Shown: positions 1-9,156 of the stretch, one piece after another
How the letters are laid out: each line of letters opens with the position of its first letter
Numbering within the stretch: position 1 is the stretch's first letter
Assembly (NCBI GenBank): GCA_020831845.1
Contig: JAFIFV010000085.1
Coordinates: 1-61,714, forward strand
From: Ectothiorhodospiraceae bacterium
Lineage (GTDB): Bacteria; Pseudomonadota; Gammaproteobacteria; Nitrococcales; Aquisalimonadaceae
DNA length: 61,714 nt
Reading direction: 5' to 3'
The notes under the pieces: generated by a model
Databases searched by the model: none
Seen by the model: only the letters and a program-made list of their open reading frames with translations
Told to the model about the DNA's origin: nothing
Program-made: the position numbers and the translations under genes

Positions 1-83
<83 letters not shown>

Positions 84-113
84 TTGGCCACCGCAACAGA
101 CAAGGACCAGCGC

Positions 114-1577
114 ATGGAAGCCGCCCCGACGAGCAACGTACCGCGGGAGACGACGGTCAAGCAGACACGTCGGAAGCGTTCCGGCGGGCACGGCCGCCGA
201 CCCGCCGTCACTCGCCGTTCGACGGAGCAGGCGCGGGCAAGCGTCGAACGTCTGCTGGTTCACCTGGACCGCGTCATTGGCCGCCAGCTCGATGAAATCC
301 TGCACCATCCCCGGTTCCAGAAACTGGAGGCGTCATGGCGCGGCGTGGACATGCTGGTAAATGCCGAGGCGGATTACGACGAATTGCTCGCGGTCAAGGT
401 GCGCGTCCTCAATGTCAGTTGGCAGGAACTCGGCCGTGATCTGACACGGGCGCTGGAGTTCGACCAGAGCCAGATCTTCCGTCGCATCTACAGTGACGAG
501 TTCGGAACTCCAGGAGGGGAGCCGTTCGGCGTTCTGCTTGGCGACTACGCCGTCTCCCACCGACCGCGTCGGGGTATTGCCGCCAGTGACATCCAGGTGC
601 TGCGGGAAATGGCCAGAATCGCCACCGCCGCGCTGTGCCCCTTCATCACCAACGCGGACGGCACATTGTTCGGCATGGACAGCTTCCGGGAACTGGCTCA
701 GCCTGCCGGGCTCGACGCCCTTTTCCGCCAGCGCGAGTACGCCAGTTGGCGGCGGTTGCGGGAAGACGAGCACACCCGCTTCCTCGGCCTTACCCTGCCC
801 CGCATCCTGATGCGTGAACCCTACCGCGACGACGGCACCCGGTTGGACGGCTTCCGCTACCGGGAGGGTGTCACCACCAGCACCGACCACTACCTGTGGG
901 GAAACGCCTGCTACGCCTTCGGTACGGTGCTGATCCGGGCTTTCGGCAATACCGGATGGTTCGCGGACATACGCGGCGGCGAGCACAGCTTCGGCGAGGG
1001 CGGCATGGTCGGTGACATGATCTACAGCCACCTGGACCAGGATCGGCTTGGGCACGCACCCAGAACAGCTGCAGAACTGCAGATCGAAGATCACACCGAA
1101 CGCGAACTCAGCGAGTTCGGCTTCATTCCCTTGTGCAGCCACCACGGGAAAAGAACGTCGGTGTTCTACAGCAACAGCTCGGTGCATGAACCACCCTGCT
1201 ACGGTTCCGAGCTAGCCACCCTCAACGCCCGGCTGTCGGCGATGATCCAGTACATGCTGTGCGTCTCCCGCTTCGGGCATTACATCAAGGTGATGGGCCG
1301 CGACCGTATCGGCAGCTTCGTCAATGCCGACGACTGCCAGAAACTGTTCCAGGACTGGCTGAACCGCTACACCACCTCCAACAGCGGTGCCTCTGCCGAA
1401 TTGAAGGCCCGATACCCGCTGGCGGCCAGCAGGGTGGAAGTCCGCGAACAGGCGGGCCGGCCTGGCCATTTCACCTGCGTGATTCACATGCAGCCGCATT
1501 TCCAGCTGGATCAACTTGTTTCCAGCATCCGACTGGTTACGGAACTGGCGATCGGCCCGACAGGCACCGGACAGTAA
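114..1577 (+). CDS. tssC: Type VI secretion sheath large subunit TssC (VipB/EvpB family)
   Basis: TssC pairs with TssB to build the contractile cytoplasmic sheath of the type VI secretion system. The product is 487 residues, normal for the family. It carries the family core (SWRGVDMLV near the N-terminus; FGVLLGDY and EFGFIPL in the middle) and the typical C-terminal block FVNADDC...DWLNRYTTS...ARYPL, followed by PHFQLDQL. The ATG at 114 has AAGGA seven bases upstream; a TTG at 84 in the same frame would add 10 residues and cannot be excluded. tssB, normally immediately upstream, is lost at the contig end. It is the first visible gene of a tightly packed tssC-tagJ-tssE-tssF-tssG-clpV operon. 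Confidence 0.95.
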   Translation: MEAAPTSNVPRETTVKQTRRKRSGGHGRRPAVTRRSTEQARASVERLLVHLDRVIGRQLDEILHHPRFQKLEASWRGVDMLVNAEADYDELLAVKVRVLNVSWQELGRDLTRALEFDQSQIFRRIYSDEFGTPGGEPFGVLLGDYAVSHRPRRGIAASDIQVLREMARIATAALCPFITNADGTLFGMDSFRELAQPAGLDALFRQREYASWRRLREDEHTRFLGLTLPRILMREPYRDDGTRLDGFRYREGVTTSTDHYLWGNACYAFGTVLIRAFGNTGWFADIRGGEHSFGEGGMVGDMIYSHLDQDRLGHAPRTAAELQIEDHTERELSEFGFIPLCSHHGKRTSVFYSNSSVHEPPCYGSELATLNARLSAMIQYMLCVSRFGHYIKVMGRDRIGSFVNADDCQKLFQDWLNRYTTSNSGASAELKARYPLAASRVEVREQAGRPGHFTCVIHMQPHFQLDQLVSSIRLVTELAIGPTGTGQ

Positions 1578-1605
1578 TTCTCACAGACGGCGACGGAAGC
1601 GCACC

Positions 1606-2424
1606 ATGACCCAAGCGATGGAACATTACCGGCAAGGCAACCTCAGACAGGCGCTGACCACGGTGGCGAAGGAACTGCGCCAGCGTCCCAGCGATACCGC
1701 CAAACGCGCCTTCTACGCGGAGCTGCTCTGCCTGAACGGGGAGTTCGAGAAAGCTGACAGCCAGTTGATCACGCTGCAGGCATTGGAGCCGGAAGCCTTG
1801 CTGACGGTGGGGACCTGGCGCCGCCTGCTCAAGGCTGCGCAGGCCAGAAATGACGTCCACGCCAATGGCCGCGCACCAGACCTGCTGGCCGACGCGAACG
1901 AACAGATGCGGCTCCGGCTCGACGTGCTGATGGCAATCAGGGATGAGGACTGGCAACGAGCAGCCTTGCATGCGCAACGCCTGGAGCAACAACGGGATTC
2001 GGTCCCCGCGGTGGTAAACGGCAAGGCGGTGGACGACGTCCGGGATCTCGACGACGTCGCCGCAGGCGTGCTCGAGGTACTGGCCAGCAACGGCAAATAC
2101 TACTGGGTGGACGTGACGGAGGTGGAATTCCTCACGCTGCATCCCCCCGCCCGACCGCTGGATCTCCTGTGGCGCAAGGCGGATCTCAGGCTGCACACGG
2201 GGACGGAAGGGCATGTGTTCATTCCGATGATCTACCCCACCATCTGCGATAGCGAGCAGGCCCTGCTCGGGCGTGCAACTCAGTGGCAGGAGCGGGCCGG
2301 CCTCGTGCGCGGTATTGGCCAGAGCACGTGGCTGGTGGGAGAGGACGCATTGCCACTGTCCAGGCTCGAAACCCTGGAGATCATTCCTGCAAGCAATACC
2401 CTCCCAAGCGAGGCGCGGGCGTAG
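1606..2424 (+). CDS. tagJ: T6SS accessory protein TagJ (ImpE family)
   Basis: This 272-residue protein matches the TagJ/ImpE family: an N-terminal TPR-like helical half (YRQGNLRQAL, then repeated helices to about residue 110) and a C-terminal half with GKYYWVDVTEVEFLTLHPPARPLDLLWR. In Pseudomonas aeruginosa HSI-1 the homologue binds the sheath subunit TssB and is thought to link it to ClpV-driven sheath recycling. I take the start at the ATG 1606; the open frame extends upstream into tssC in another frame, but that part resembles nothing. It lies 28 bases after tssC and two bases before tssE. Its presence points to a T6SS of the HSI-1 (TagJ-containing) type. Confidence 0.9.
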   Translation: MTQAMEHYRQGNLRQALTTVAKELRQRPSDTAKRAFYAELLCLNGEFEKADSQLITLQALEPEALLTVGTWRRLLKAAQARNDVHANGRAPDLLADANEQMRLRLDVLMAIRDEDWQRAALHAQRLEQQRDSVPAVVNGKAVDDVRDLDDVAAGVLEVLASNGKYYWVDVTEVEFLTLHPPARPLDLLWRKADLRLHTGTEGHVFIPMIYPTICDSEQALLGRATQWQERAGLVRGIGQSTWLVGEDALPLSRLETLEIIPASNTLPSEARA

Positions 2425-2426
2425 CC

Positions 2427-2930
2427 ATGGCGAGATCGCAGGTGTATCAACCGGTGTTGCCATCGCTGCTGGACCGGCTGCTGGACGACGAACCGGGGCA
2501 GCACCTGGAGAGCGTGCGTTCATCGACGGAACTGTTGCAGCAGATGCGCGCCGGGGTCCGTCGCGACCTGGAGAACCTGCTGAACACCCGCCTGATCCGG
2601 CAGATCGATCCGAAGCAGAAGCCGGAACTGGTCCAGTCGGTCGTGAACTACGGCCTGCCCGATTTCAGCACGGTGCAACTCGGATCCGCAGAGCACAGGG
2701 AACGCCTGCGGGATGTGATTCGGCAGACCATCGAGCGTTTCGAATGCCGGCTGCGGCAGGTGTCGGTGGAACTGGTGGACACCGGTGACGACCAGGAGCA
2801 CGAGAGAACGCTGCACCTGAAGATCTCCGCACTGCTGATGGTGGAGCCGGATCCCATTCCGCTGATGTTCGATTCCCGCATCCATGCGCTGGACCGCATG
2901 GTGCGGCTGAGGGAGCGACGTCATGGATGA
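2427..2930 (+). CDS. tssE: T6SS baseplate protein TssE (gp25-like)
   Basis: TssE is the gp25-like baseplate wedge component that helps start sheath polymerisation. The product is 167 residues, about the family size. It shows the gpW/gp25 core: LENLLNTR, the loop VVNYGLPDFS, RLRDVIRQTIERFECRL, and a C-terminal beta segment LHLKISALL. The ATG at 2427 begins two bases after the tagJ stop; the longer open frame upstream overlaps tagJ and is not expected to be translated. It overlaps tssF by 8 bp, indicating translational coupling. Confidence 0.93.
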   Translation: MARSQVYQPVLPSLLDRLLDDEPGQHLESVRSSTELLQQMRAGVRRDLENLLNTRLIRQIDPKQKPELVQSVVNYGLPDFSTVQLGSAEHRERLRDVIRQTIERFECRLRQVSVELVDTGDDQEHERTLHLKISALLMVEPDPIPLMFDSRIHALDRMVRLRERRHG

Positions 2931-4749
2931 CGAGATACTGTCCTACTACAACCGCGAACTGGCCTATCTGCGACAGATGGGAGCCGAGTTCGCCGAGAAA
3001 CACCCGAAGATCGCGGGCCGGCTCCGGCTGGAAAAGGATGTCGTGGAAGACCCCCACGTGTCGCGGCTGATCGAGTCCTTCGCCTTCCTTACGGCGCGTA
3101 TACGGCACCAGCTGGACCAGGGATTTCCCGAAGTCACACAAGCGCTGATGGGCGTGCTCTACCCGGACTTTCACGCGCCGATGCCATCCTTCAGCATACT
3201 TCAGGTGAACCCTCGGCCGACGCGGCTGGAAACGCACCGCCTCCCCAGGGGTACAGAACTCTACACCGCGTCGAACCCCCACGGCACTTGCTACTACCGC
3301 ACCTGTTCCGATGCCGAGATACTGCCTTTGAAGGTTGCCGAGGCACGCTTTTCGCCACGCCCTTTCCGGGCCCCTTCCCTGCCTTGCGGACCGGCAGGCG
3401 AGGAGCACCAGGCAGTGCTCCAGCTGAAGCTGGAAGCGTTCCAGGGAACCACCCTCGCGGAACTCCGGCCCGACAGACTGCGCTTCTTCCTCAACGGCCA
3501 GCCGCAGCTGAGTTTCCGCCTCTACGAGTTCCTGCTGCGACACAGCTCCGCGATCGCCATCGCCCGCCACCCCCTCGACCCCGAGCCGGTTGTGCTAGGT
3601 CGGGAGCACCTTCGGGCCTGCGGGTTCGGCGATTCGGAAGCGGCCCTGCCGGAAGACGGCCGCAGTTCCAGCGGTCACCGATTGCTGATGGAATACTTCG
3701 CGTTTCCGGAGAAATTCCTGTTCATCGAGCTTTCCAGCCTGGAAGAGCCGCTTCGCGGCTTCGAGGAAACCGCCACCATCTACATTTATTTCGACCGCAG
3801 TCATCCGGAGCTGATTCAAGGTGTCGGCCCTGACAGTCTGCTGCTGGGCTGTACGCCCATCGTTAACCTGTTCGGCAGAAGGCTGGAGCCACTGGACGCC
3901 TCCGCGCTGGGACACGAAACGCGTCTGTCGGTGGACGCCGGTCAGGCGGGCTTCGCTGATATCCACACGCTGCAATCGCTGCACGCGCGCAGCGCCGACG
4001 GAGAAACGGTACCCCTCCAGCCGTTCTACGGCTCACACCGCAACGGCGCCGGCAGCAAGCCGCAACCCTTCTGGACGGTCCGGCGGGAACACAGCCACTG
4101 GCAGAACGGGCGCCCAAGCCCCGGGGTCGATACCTACCTGGGGCTGGTCGACCAGGACTTCCGCATCACCGCGCCTGAGGCCGGCTGGAGTATTTCAGGC
4201 CAGGCACTCTGCACCAACAGGGATCTGCCGGACAAACTCCCGTTCGGCCCAGGCTTGCCGCTGATGCAGTTCATGGAGGGCGGTTCGGGCATGCTTCTGC
4301 GCTGCGTCACTGCCCCTACTCCGAGCCGCAGACCGACGCTGGGGCATGCCACGCGCCGGCACCTGGCCAGCAGCATCTCGCTTCAACACCTCACCGGCGA
4401 AGACGGCCTGGAAGTGCTGAAACAGACACTCAAGCTGCACGATTTCAGGCAGGACGCCGACGCGCGTTCCGTGATCGACGGAATGACAGCCATGCAGACG
4501 CGGCTGACCACCGCCCGCATTCGTCGCGACGGACGCGCCGCGCTATGCCCGGGCACGGAGATCCGTCTGGAACTGGACGAATCGCGGTACAGCGGTTCCG
4601 GGCTGTTCCTGTTCACCGCGGTCCTCAACCGCTTCCTGGCCCAGCTGTGCACCGTCAATACCTTCACGCGCCTGGCGGTACACCTCCGCCAGCAGCCGAA
4701 CAACGAGATTCTATGGCCACCGAGCAGCGGCGAACAGAGCCTGATCTAG
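2923..4749 (+). CDS. tssF: T6SS baseplate protein TssF (VasA/ImpG family)
   Basis: TssF forms the (TssF)2-TssG wedge of the T6SS baseplate together with TssG, TssE and TssK. The 608-residue product begins with the hallmark N-terminus DDEILSYYNRELAYLRQMG, followed by FAEKHPKIAGRL and FLTARIRHQLDQGFPEVTQALMGVLYPDF, all typical of VasA/ImpG proteins. The C-terminus holds ALCPGTEIRLELDE and FLFTAVLNRFLAQL. The start overlaps the end of tssE by 8 bp and the end overlaps tssG by 37 bp. No truncation or frameshift was seen. Confidence 0.95.
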   Translation: MDDEILSYYNRELAYLRQMGAEFAEKHPKIAGRLRLEKDVVEDPHVSRLIESFAFLTARIRHQLDQGFPEVTQALMGVLYPDFHAPMPSFSILQVNPRPTRLETHRLPRGTELYTASNPHGTCYYRTCSDAEILPLKVAEARFSPRPFRAPSLPCGPAGEEHQAVLQLKLEAFQGTTLAELRPDRLRFFLNGQPQLSFRLYEFLLRHSSAIAIARHPLDPEPVVLGREHLRACGFGDSEAALPEDGRSSSGHRLLMEYFAFPEKFLFIELSSLEEPLRGFEETATIYIYFDRSHPELIQGVGPDSLLLGCTPIVNLFGRRLEPLDASALGHETRLSVDAGQAGFADIHTLQSLHARSADGETVPLQPFYGSHRNGAGSKPQPFWTVRREHSHWQNGRPSPGVDTYLGLVDQDFRITAPEAGWSISGQALCTNRDLPDKLPFGPGLPLMQFMEGGSGMLLRCVTAPTPSRRPTLGHATRRHLASSISLQHLTGEDGLEVLKQTLKLHDFRQDADARSVIDGMTAMQTRLTTARIRRDGRAALCPGTEIRLELDESRYSGSGLFLFTAVLNRFLAQLCTVNTFTRLAVHLRQQPNNEILWPPSSGEQSLI

Positions 4750-5786
4750 CCGACGCACTGCAACGGCAGTTTCCCGGCCAGGATGACCTCTTCCAGCTGA
4801 TCCGCATCGCGGAGCGGCTGCGTGGCCTGGACGACAGCACCGGGGGCCTTGCCCGTGTAGGGGATGACGGGCCACCGTCGCGGGAGGCGGTTCGTTTCGA
4901 GACGGCAAATTCCTCCGCCTTCCAGGCCGGCGCCGTGCACCGAATCCGGCCGGGAAGCGAGAGCGGGAGTCAGGCGATACTGACGGTGAATCTGCTGGGG
5001 CTTACCGGACCAGCCGGCGTGCTGCCCCAGCACTACACCACACTGGTCCAGCAGCGTTTGAGGAACAAGGACACAGCCCTGTCCGACTTTCTGAACATCT
5101 TCAATCATCGGCTGATGTCCCTGTACTACAGGGCCTGGGCGAAACACCGGCCGGCCATCGCGGAGGAGCATCACAACCGCGGCACACCCTCCCCGTTCAC
5201 CGATACGGTCCGGGCACTGGCAGGACAACATACGGATGCAAACGAGGATGCCGGCCTCTACTACAGCGGCCATTTCTCCCGACCGACCCGTTCGGTTGCG
5301 GCCGTGCGCAGGATGCTCGAGGACTTTCTCCAGCATCCCGTCACGGTGGAACCGTTCGTGGGGCAGTGGCTGGGAATTCCCCGCGCGCAACGATTCCGGC
5401 TGGGGCGCCCTGCGGCGGCGCGCGGAGAACGGCTGGGAGGGGGACTGCTGCTGGGTCAGAGGGTGTGGGACGCACAGAGCCGCATCCGTATTCACATAGG
5501 GCCGGTCAGCAGCGCAGATCACGAGGCGTTGTTACCGCCCGAGCCCCGCTACCGGGCATTGCTCAGCTTGCTGCGGGCCTATCTCCCGCCGCACCTGTCC
5601 GTGGAACTGCGCTTCACCATCCGCGAGGAGGAGGACGCGTCCGCCGGGCGCGCCCTCGGAAACGGCATGCGGCTGGGCTGGACAGCCTGGGCGCGCAGCA
5701 AGGGCGCTGGAACCCGCCACGCATCGCACATGCTGCCGGACAGCTCATTCGCCGGCAGCAACAGTTCGTTCAACAGGGAAGCCTGA
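4713..5786 (+). CDS. tssG: T6SS baseplate protein TssG (VasB/ImpH family)
   Basis: TssG is the partner of TssF in the baseplate wedge. The 357-residue product contains the family signatures VRFETANSSAFQAGAVHRI, NLLGLTGPAGVLPQHYT, ALSDFLNIFNHRLMSLYYRAW, and a C-terminal half with FVGQWLGIP, LGGGLLLGQRVWD and IRIHIGPV. I place the start at the ATG 4713 (ATEQRRTEPD...), inside the end of tssF; the open frame runs further upstream only because of the GC-rich overlap. clpV starts seven bases after its stop. The C-terminal tail (about 25 residues, Ser/Asn rich) is unremarkable. Confidence 0.93.
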   Translation: MATEQRRTEPDLADALQRQFPGQDDLFQLIRIAERLRGLDDSTGGLARVGDDGPPSREAVRFETANSSAFQAGAVHRIRPGSESGSQAILTVNLLGLTGPAGVLPQHYTTLVQQRLRNKDTALSDFLNIFNHRLMSLYYRAWAKHRPAIAEEHHNRGTPSPFTDTVRALAGQHTDANEDAGLYYSGHFSRPTRSVAAVRRMLEDFLQHPVTVEPFVGQWLGIPRAQRFRLGRPAAARGERLGGGLLLGQRVWDAQSRIRIHIGPVSSADHEALLPPEPRYRALLSLLRAYLPPHLSVELRFTIREEEDASAGRALGNGMRLGWTAWARSKGAGTRHASHMLPDSSFAGSNSSFNREA

Positions 5787-5793
5787 CCACATC

Positions 5794-8433
5794 ATGGAAT
5801 TCGATCAACTCATCAAGAAGATGTCGCCCGCCTGCCGCAACCTGTTCGAGTCCGCCGTCGCCGGCGCCTCCTCGCGGACCCACTACGCGGTGGATCTGGA
5901 ACACCTGCTGCAGCAACTGGCCTCACCAAGCGACCAAGGGCTGGCGCAACTGCTGCGGCACAGCGGCCTGGAAGCAGGTGCACTTGCGGACGATATACAG
6001 CGCACGCTCGACGCGATGAAAACAGGCAATGGCGGTTTCCCGAAGATCGCCCCCGACATCGCGCGCCTGCTCTTCGAATCCTGGATGGTGGCCTCCACGC
6101 AGTGCGGCTCGCTGGAAATCCGCCCGGAGCACCTGCTGCTGGCCATCGCCGAGACGGAGAGCCTGCGGCTGCGCGCCCAGGCGGCCTCCGGGCAGTTCCA
6201 GCGGCTTGACGCCGAATCCATCAGAACCCTGATCGCCGCCGGAGCGGCAGAACCTGTCGGCGGCGTGAACGAGCGTAACGGCGGCCGGGCATTGGAGCAG
6301 TTCACCATCGACCTGACCGCGGCAGCCCGGGCCGGCCGCCTGGATCCGGTACTGGGCCGCGAGAACGAGGTGCGGCAGATGATCGACATACTCTGTCGCA
6401 GGCGGCAGAACAACCCGATTCTCACCGGTGAAGCGGGCGTTGGAAAAACCGCCGTGGTAGAAGGACTGGCCCAGCGCATTGCAGACGGCGATGTCCCCCT
6501 GCCCCTGCAGGATGTCGCTCTCCGCACGCTGGATCTCGGCCTGCTGCAGGCTGGGGCCGGCGTCAAAGGCGAATTCGAAAATCGGCTGAAGAACGTCATC
6601 AGCGAGGTGCAATCCTCTGCCCGACCAGTGATCCTTTTCATCGACGAGGCGCATACCCTGATCGGCGCCGGCAACCAGGCCGGCTCCGGCGACGCCGCAA
6701 ACCTGTTGAAGCCGGCACTGGCGCGTGGAGAGCTTCGCACCATCGCCGCAACCACCTGGGCCGAGTACAAGAAATACTTCGAAACCGATGCCGCCCTGAC
6801 TCGCCGTTTTCAGGTGATCAAGGTTGAGGAACCCTCCGAGGAACAAGCGACCGTCATGCTCCGCGGCTTCGCGGCGGCACTGGAAAAACACCACCGCGTT
6901 GCCATCCTGGACGAGGCGGTGACCGCAGCGGTCCGTCTCTCCAAGCGCTATATTCCCGGACGCCAGTTGCCCGACAAATCCGTAAGCCTGCTGGATACGG
7001 CCTGCGCCAGGGTGCGCCTGAGCCTGGACACCGTTCCGGCCAGGTTGGAAGCAGACCAGCAGGCGCTGCGGCATATCGGTACCGAGCGCGAGCGCTTGTG
7101 CCGGGAGCAGGATCTTGGGATCGATCATGGTCCGGCACTGGAGGAACTGGCGGCGCGCGAGGCGGCATTGACCGCCAGCCAGGAATCGCTCCAGGAACGC
7201 TGGCAGGCAGCACGGCAACTCGCGGAACGCATCTTCGCACTGACCGTGGAACTCGCCGAAACCCGGGGAAGCGAAAAGCACGGCCCGCGACAGGCGCTGG
7301 CCGATACCCGCAAGGAACTGCGTGCCCTGCAGGGCAAGGAAGCGCTGATCTTCGATTGTGTGGACGCTGACGTGGTTGCCCAGGTGGTTGCAGACTGGAC
7401 CGGTATCCCGGTGGGCCGCATGCAGGCGGACGACATCGACCAGGCGCTGACGCTGGAACAGAGCCTGTCGCAGCGCGTGGTCGGACAGCCCCACGCGCTG
7501 ACGATGATTGCGCGCACGATGCGCATCGCCAGAACCCGGCTCGGGGACCCCCGGCGGCCTCTGGCCGTTTTCATGCTGGTCGGACCCAGCGGCATCGGCA
7601 AGACGGAAACCGCGCTGGCGCTGGCGGAGCAGTTGTATGGGTCGGACGAAGCTATAACGACGATCAACATGTCCGAGTTCAAGGAGGAGCACAAGGTTTC
7701 CCTGCTGATGGGCTCGCCGCCTGGCTATGTGGGCTACGGCGAGGGCGGCGTACTCACCGAAGCGGTCCGCCGCAAGCCGTACAGCGTGGTATTGCTGGAC
7801 GAAATGGAAAAGGCCCACCCCGGTGTGCAGGACATCTTCTATCAGGTCTTCGACAAAGGCGTGTTAAAGGATGGTGAAGGGAGGAATATCGATTTCCGTA
7901 ATACCGTCATCATCATGACGAGCAATACCGCCAGCGATGAAATATCAGGACTCGCGACTGACCCGGAAACGCGACCGGAACCCGAGGCACTGATCGACGC
8001 CATTTCGCCGGCACTCAAGAAAAGTTACAAGCCTGCATTTCTCGGTCGCGTACAGTTGATTCCCTACTACCCCCTGGAGAAGGAAACCCTCGCGCGCATC
8101 GCGGAACTGCAACTGAACGCCATCCGGCAGCGCATAGCATCCCATTACGGCGCCACCGTGCACTTCGGCAAAGCCCTGCTGGACCACATCACAGAGCGGT
8201 GCATCGAGTCGGACACCGGCGCGCGCCAGGTAGCTGCCATGCTCAACAACGGCCTGTTGCCGCAGCTTTCCAGCCGGCTACTGGAGCATCTTGCCAGGGA
8301 TCTTCCGGTTGCCGCCATCCACACCGACATGGATGCAACAGGATTCAGGATCTCCATCGACTCCGGAACCGGAGCCGGAAGCAGGAAAAAGAGGAGCAGG
8401 AAAAAACCTGCTTCCGTGGGAATATCGGCTTGA
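5794..8433 (+). CDS. clpV: T6SS sheath-disassembly AAA+ ATPase ClpV (TssH)
   Basis: ClpV is a ClpB-type double AAA+ ATPase that extracts TssC from the contracted sheath so that subunits can be reused. The 879-residue protein has an N-terminal Clp-repeat domain (about 1-160), a first nucleotide-binding domain with Walker A GEAGVGKT at residues 212-219 and Walker B VILFIDEAHTL from 279, a short middle coiled coil (about 410-510), and a second domain with Walker A GPSGIGKT from residue 597. The C-terminus ends in basic residues (SRKKRSRKKP). It is the last gene of the T6SS operon before a clear terminator at 8523-8556. Confidence 0.96.
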   Translation: MEFDQLIKKMSPACRNLFESAVAGASSRTHYAVDLEHLLQQLASPSDQGLAQLLRHSGLEAGALADDIQRTLDAMKTGNGGFPKIAPDIARLLFESWMVASTQCGSLEIRPEHLLLAIAETESLRLRAQAASGQFQRLDAESIRTLIAAGAAEPVGGVNERNGGRALEQFTIDLTAAARAGRLDPVLGRENEVRQMIDILCRRRQNNPILTGEAGVGKTAVVEGLAQRIADGDVPLPLQDVALRTLDLGLLQAGAGVKGEFENRLKNVISEVQSSARPVILFIDEAHTLIGAGNQAGSGDAANLLKPALARGELRTIAATTWAEYKKYFETDAALTRRFQVIKVEEPSEEQATVMLRGFAAALEKHHRVAILDEAVTAAVRLSKRYIPGRQLPDKSVSLLDTACARVRLSLDTVPARLEADQQALRHIGTERERLCREQDLGIDHGPALEELAAREAALTASQESLQERWQAARQLAERIFALTVELAETRGSEKHGPRQALADTRKELRALQGKEALIFDCVDADVVAQVVADWTGIPVGRMQADDIDQALTLEQSLSQRVVGQPHALTMIARTMRIARTRLGDPRRPLAVFMLVGPSGIGKTETALALAEQLYGSDEAITTINMSEFKEEHKVSLLMGSPPGYVGYGEGGVLTEAVRRKPYSVVLLDEMEKAHPGVQDIFYQVFDKGVLKDGEGRNIDFRNTVIIMTSNTASDEISGLATDPETRPEPEALIDAISPALKKSYKPAFLGRVQLIPYYPLEKETLARIAELQLNAIRQRIASHYGATVHFGKALLDHITERCIESDTGARQVAAMLNNGLLPQLSSRLLEHLARDLPVAAIHTDMDATGFRISIDSGTGAGSRKKRSRKKPASVGISA

Positions 8434-8522
8434 ACATGAAATGAAACATTTACACTAGATAACAAACGAAAAGGCAATGATAAAAATTGCTCAGCATGCC
8501 TGCATGAAGAATCATGATATGT

Positions 8523-8556
8523 AACCAGAATCATCTTCAAAAATTCTGGTTTTTTT
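8523..8556 (+). terminator. Rho-independent terminator after clpV
   Basis: A perfect 9-bp stem AACCAGAAT / ATTCTGGTT encloses an 11-base loop and runs into a tract of seven T residues. It follows clpV by about 90 bp and separates the main T6SS operon from hcp. hcp therefore probably has its own promoter in the remaining 66 bp, although I could not identify a convincing -35/-10 pair there. Confidence 0.85.
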
Positions 8557-8622
8557 CATATCATTGACCGTGAGCTTTACAGCTCTTTTCCAAGGGAAGT
8601 TCGACAACAAAGGAAGGAAATC

Positions 8623-9111
8623 ATGTCCATCTTCATGAAGTATGACGGCATCACCGGCGAGTCCTCCGACAGCAACCACGGCGGCTGGATGGACATCCAG
8701 TCACTGCAGTGGGGCGTGCAGCGCCGGATCACCTCCAATTCCTCCACGCAGAACGACCGCGAGTCGTCGAATGCGGAAATCGGCGATCTGCAGATCGTCC
8801 GCACCATGGACAGCGCCACTCCGAGCCTGTTCGTGGAGTCGTGCTGCGGCAAGGGCAAGGATGTCGTGATTCACCTGACCAAGACCGGTAGCGGTTCCGG
8901 GACGGACGTGTACATGGAGTACACATTGAAGAACGCACTGATCACCAACTACACCGTCAACGCCAACGCTCAGAGCAACGAGCGTCCGACGGAGAATCTG
9001 ACGATCAGCTTCATCGACATCGAGGTGAAGTACACCCCGTACAAGGACGACGGCAGCGCCGATGCGTCCATTGCGGTGGGTTACGACACGGCGACCAACA
9101 CCAAACGGTAG
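8623..9111 (+). CDS. hcp: T6SS inner-tube protein Hcp (TssD)
   Basis: Hcp hexamers stack into the inner tube that the T6SS expels; it also chaperones small effectors. The 162-residue product matches Hcp1-type proteins: MSIFMKYDGITGES at the N-terminus, GGWMDIQSLQWGV, SLFVESCCGKGKDVVIHLTKTG, and the C-terminal ENLTISFIDIEVKYTPY. A strong ribosome-binding site (AAGGAAGG) precedes the ATG. Unlike P. aeruginosa HSI-1, where hcp sits between tssC and tagJ, here it is placed after clpV as a separate unit. No vgrG or effector gene follows it. Confidence 0.95.
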   Translation: MSIFMKYDGITGESSDSNHGGWMDIQSLQWGVQRRITSNSSTQNDRESSNAEIGDLQIVRTMDSATPSLFVESCCGKGKDVVIHLTKTGSGSGTDVYMEYTLKNALITNYTVNANAQSNERPTENLTISFIDIEVKYTPYKDDGSADASIAVGYDTATNTKR

Positions 9112-9128
9112 AGGCTGCCGGGTACGTC

Positions 9129-9156
9129 ATAGGTGCCGCGTCCGCGCGGCACCTAT
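9129..9156. terminator. Bidirectional hairpin between hcp and the convergent small gene
   Basis: A perfect 12-bp stem (ATAGGTGCCGCG and its complement) closes a four-base loop TCCG. There is no T tract. It lies 18 bases after the hcp stop and covers the stop codon of the convergent minus-strand gene, so it could stop transcription from both sides or stabilise the abundant hcp mRNA 3' end. Confidence 0.7.

Noticed and set aside
5923..7818. A 631-codon open frame antisense to clpV
   Set aside because: clpV is complete with both Walker motifs; the antisense product shows no domain.
8475..8500. A possible sigma-54 promoter (GGCA...TTGC) before hcp
   Set aside because: The GG and GC doublets are 14 bases apart, not the required 10, and the segment is upstream of the terminator.
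8570..8589. Small GAGCT/AGCTC hairpin with four T residues before hcp
   Set aside because: The five-bp stem is weak and lies in the hcp leader; I do not count it as a second terminator.
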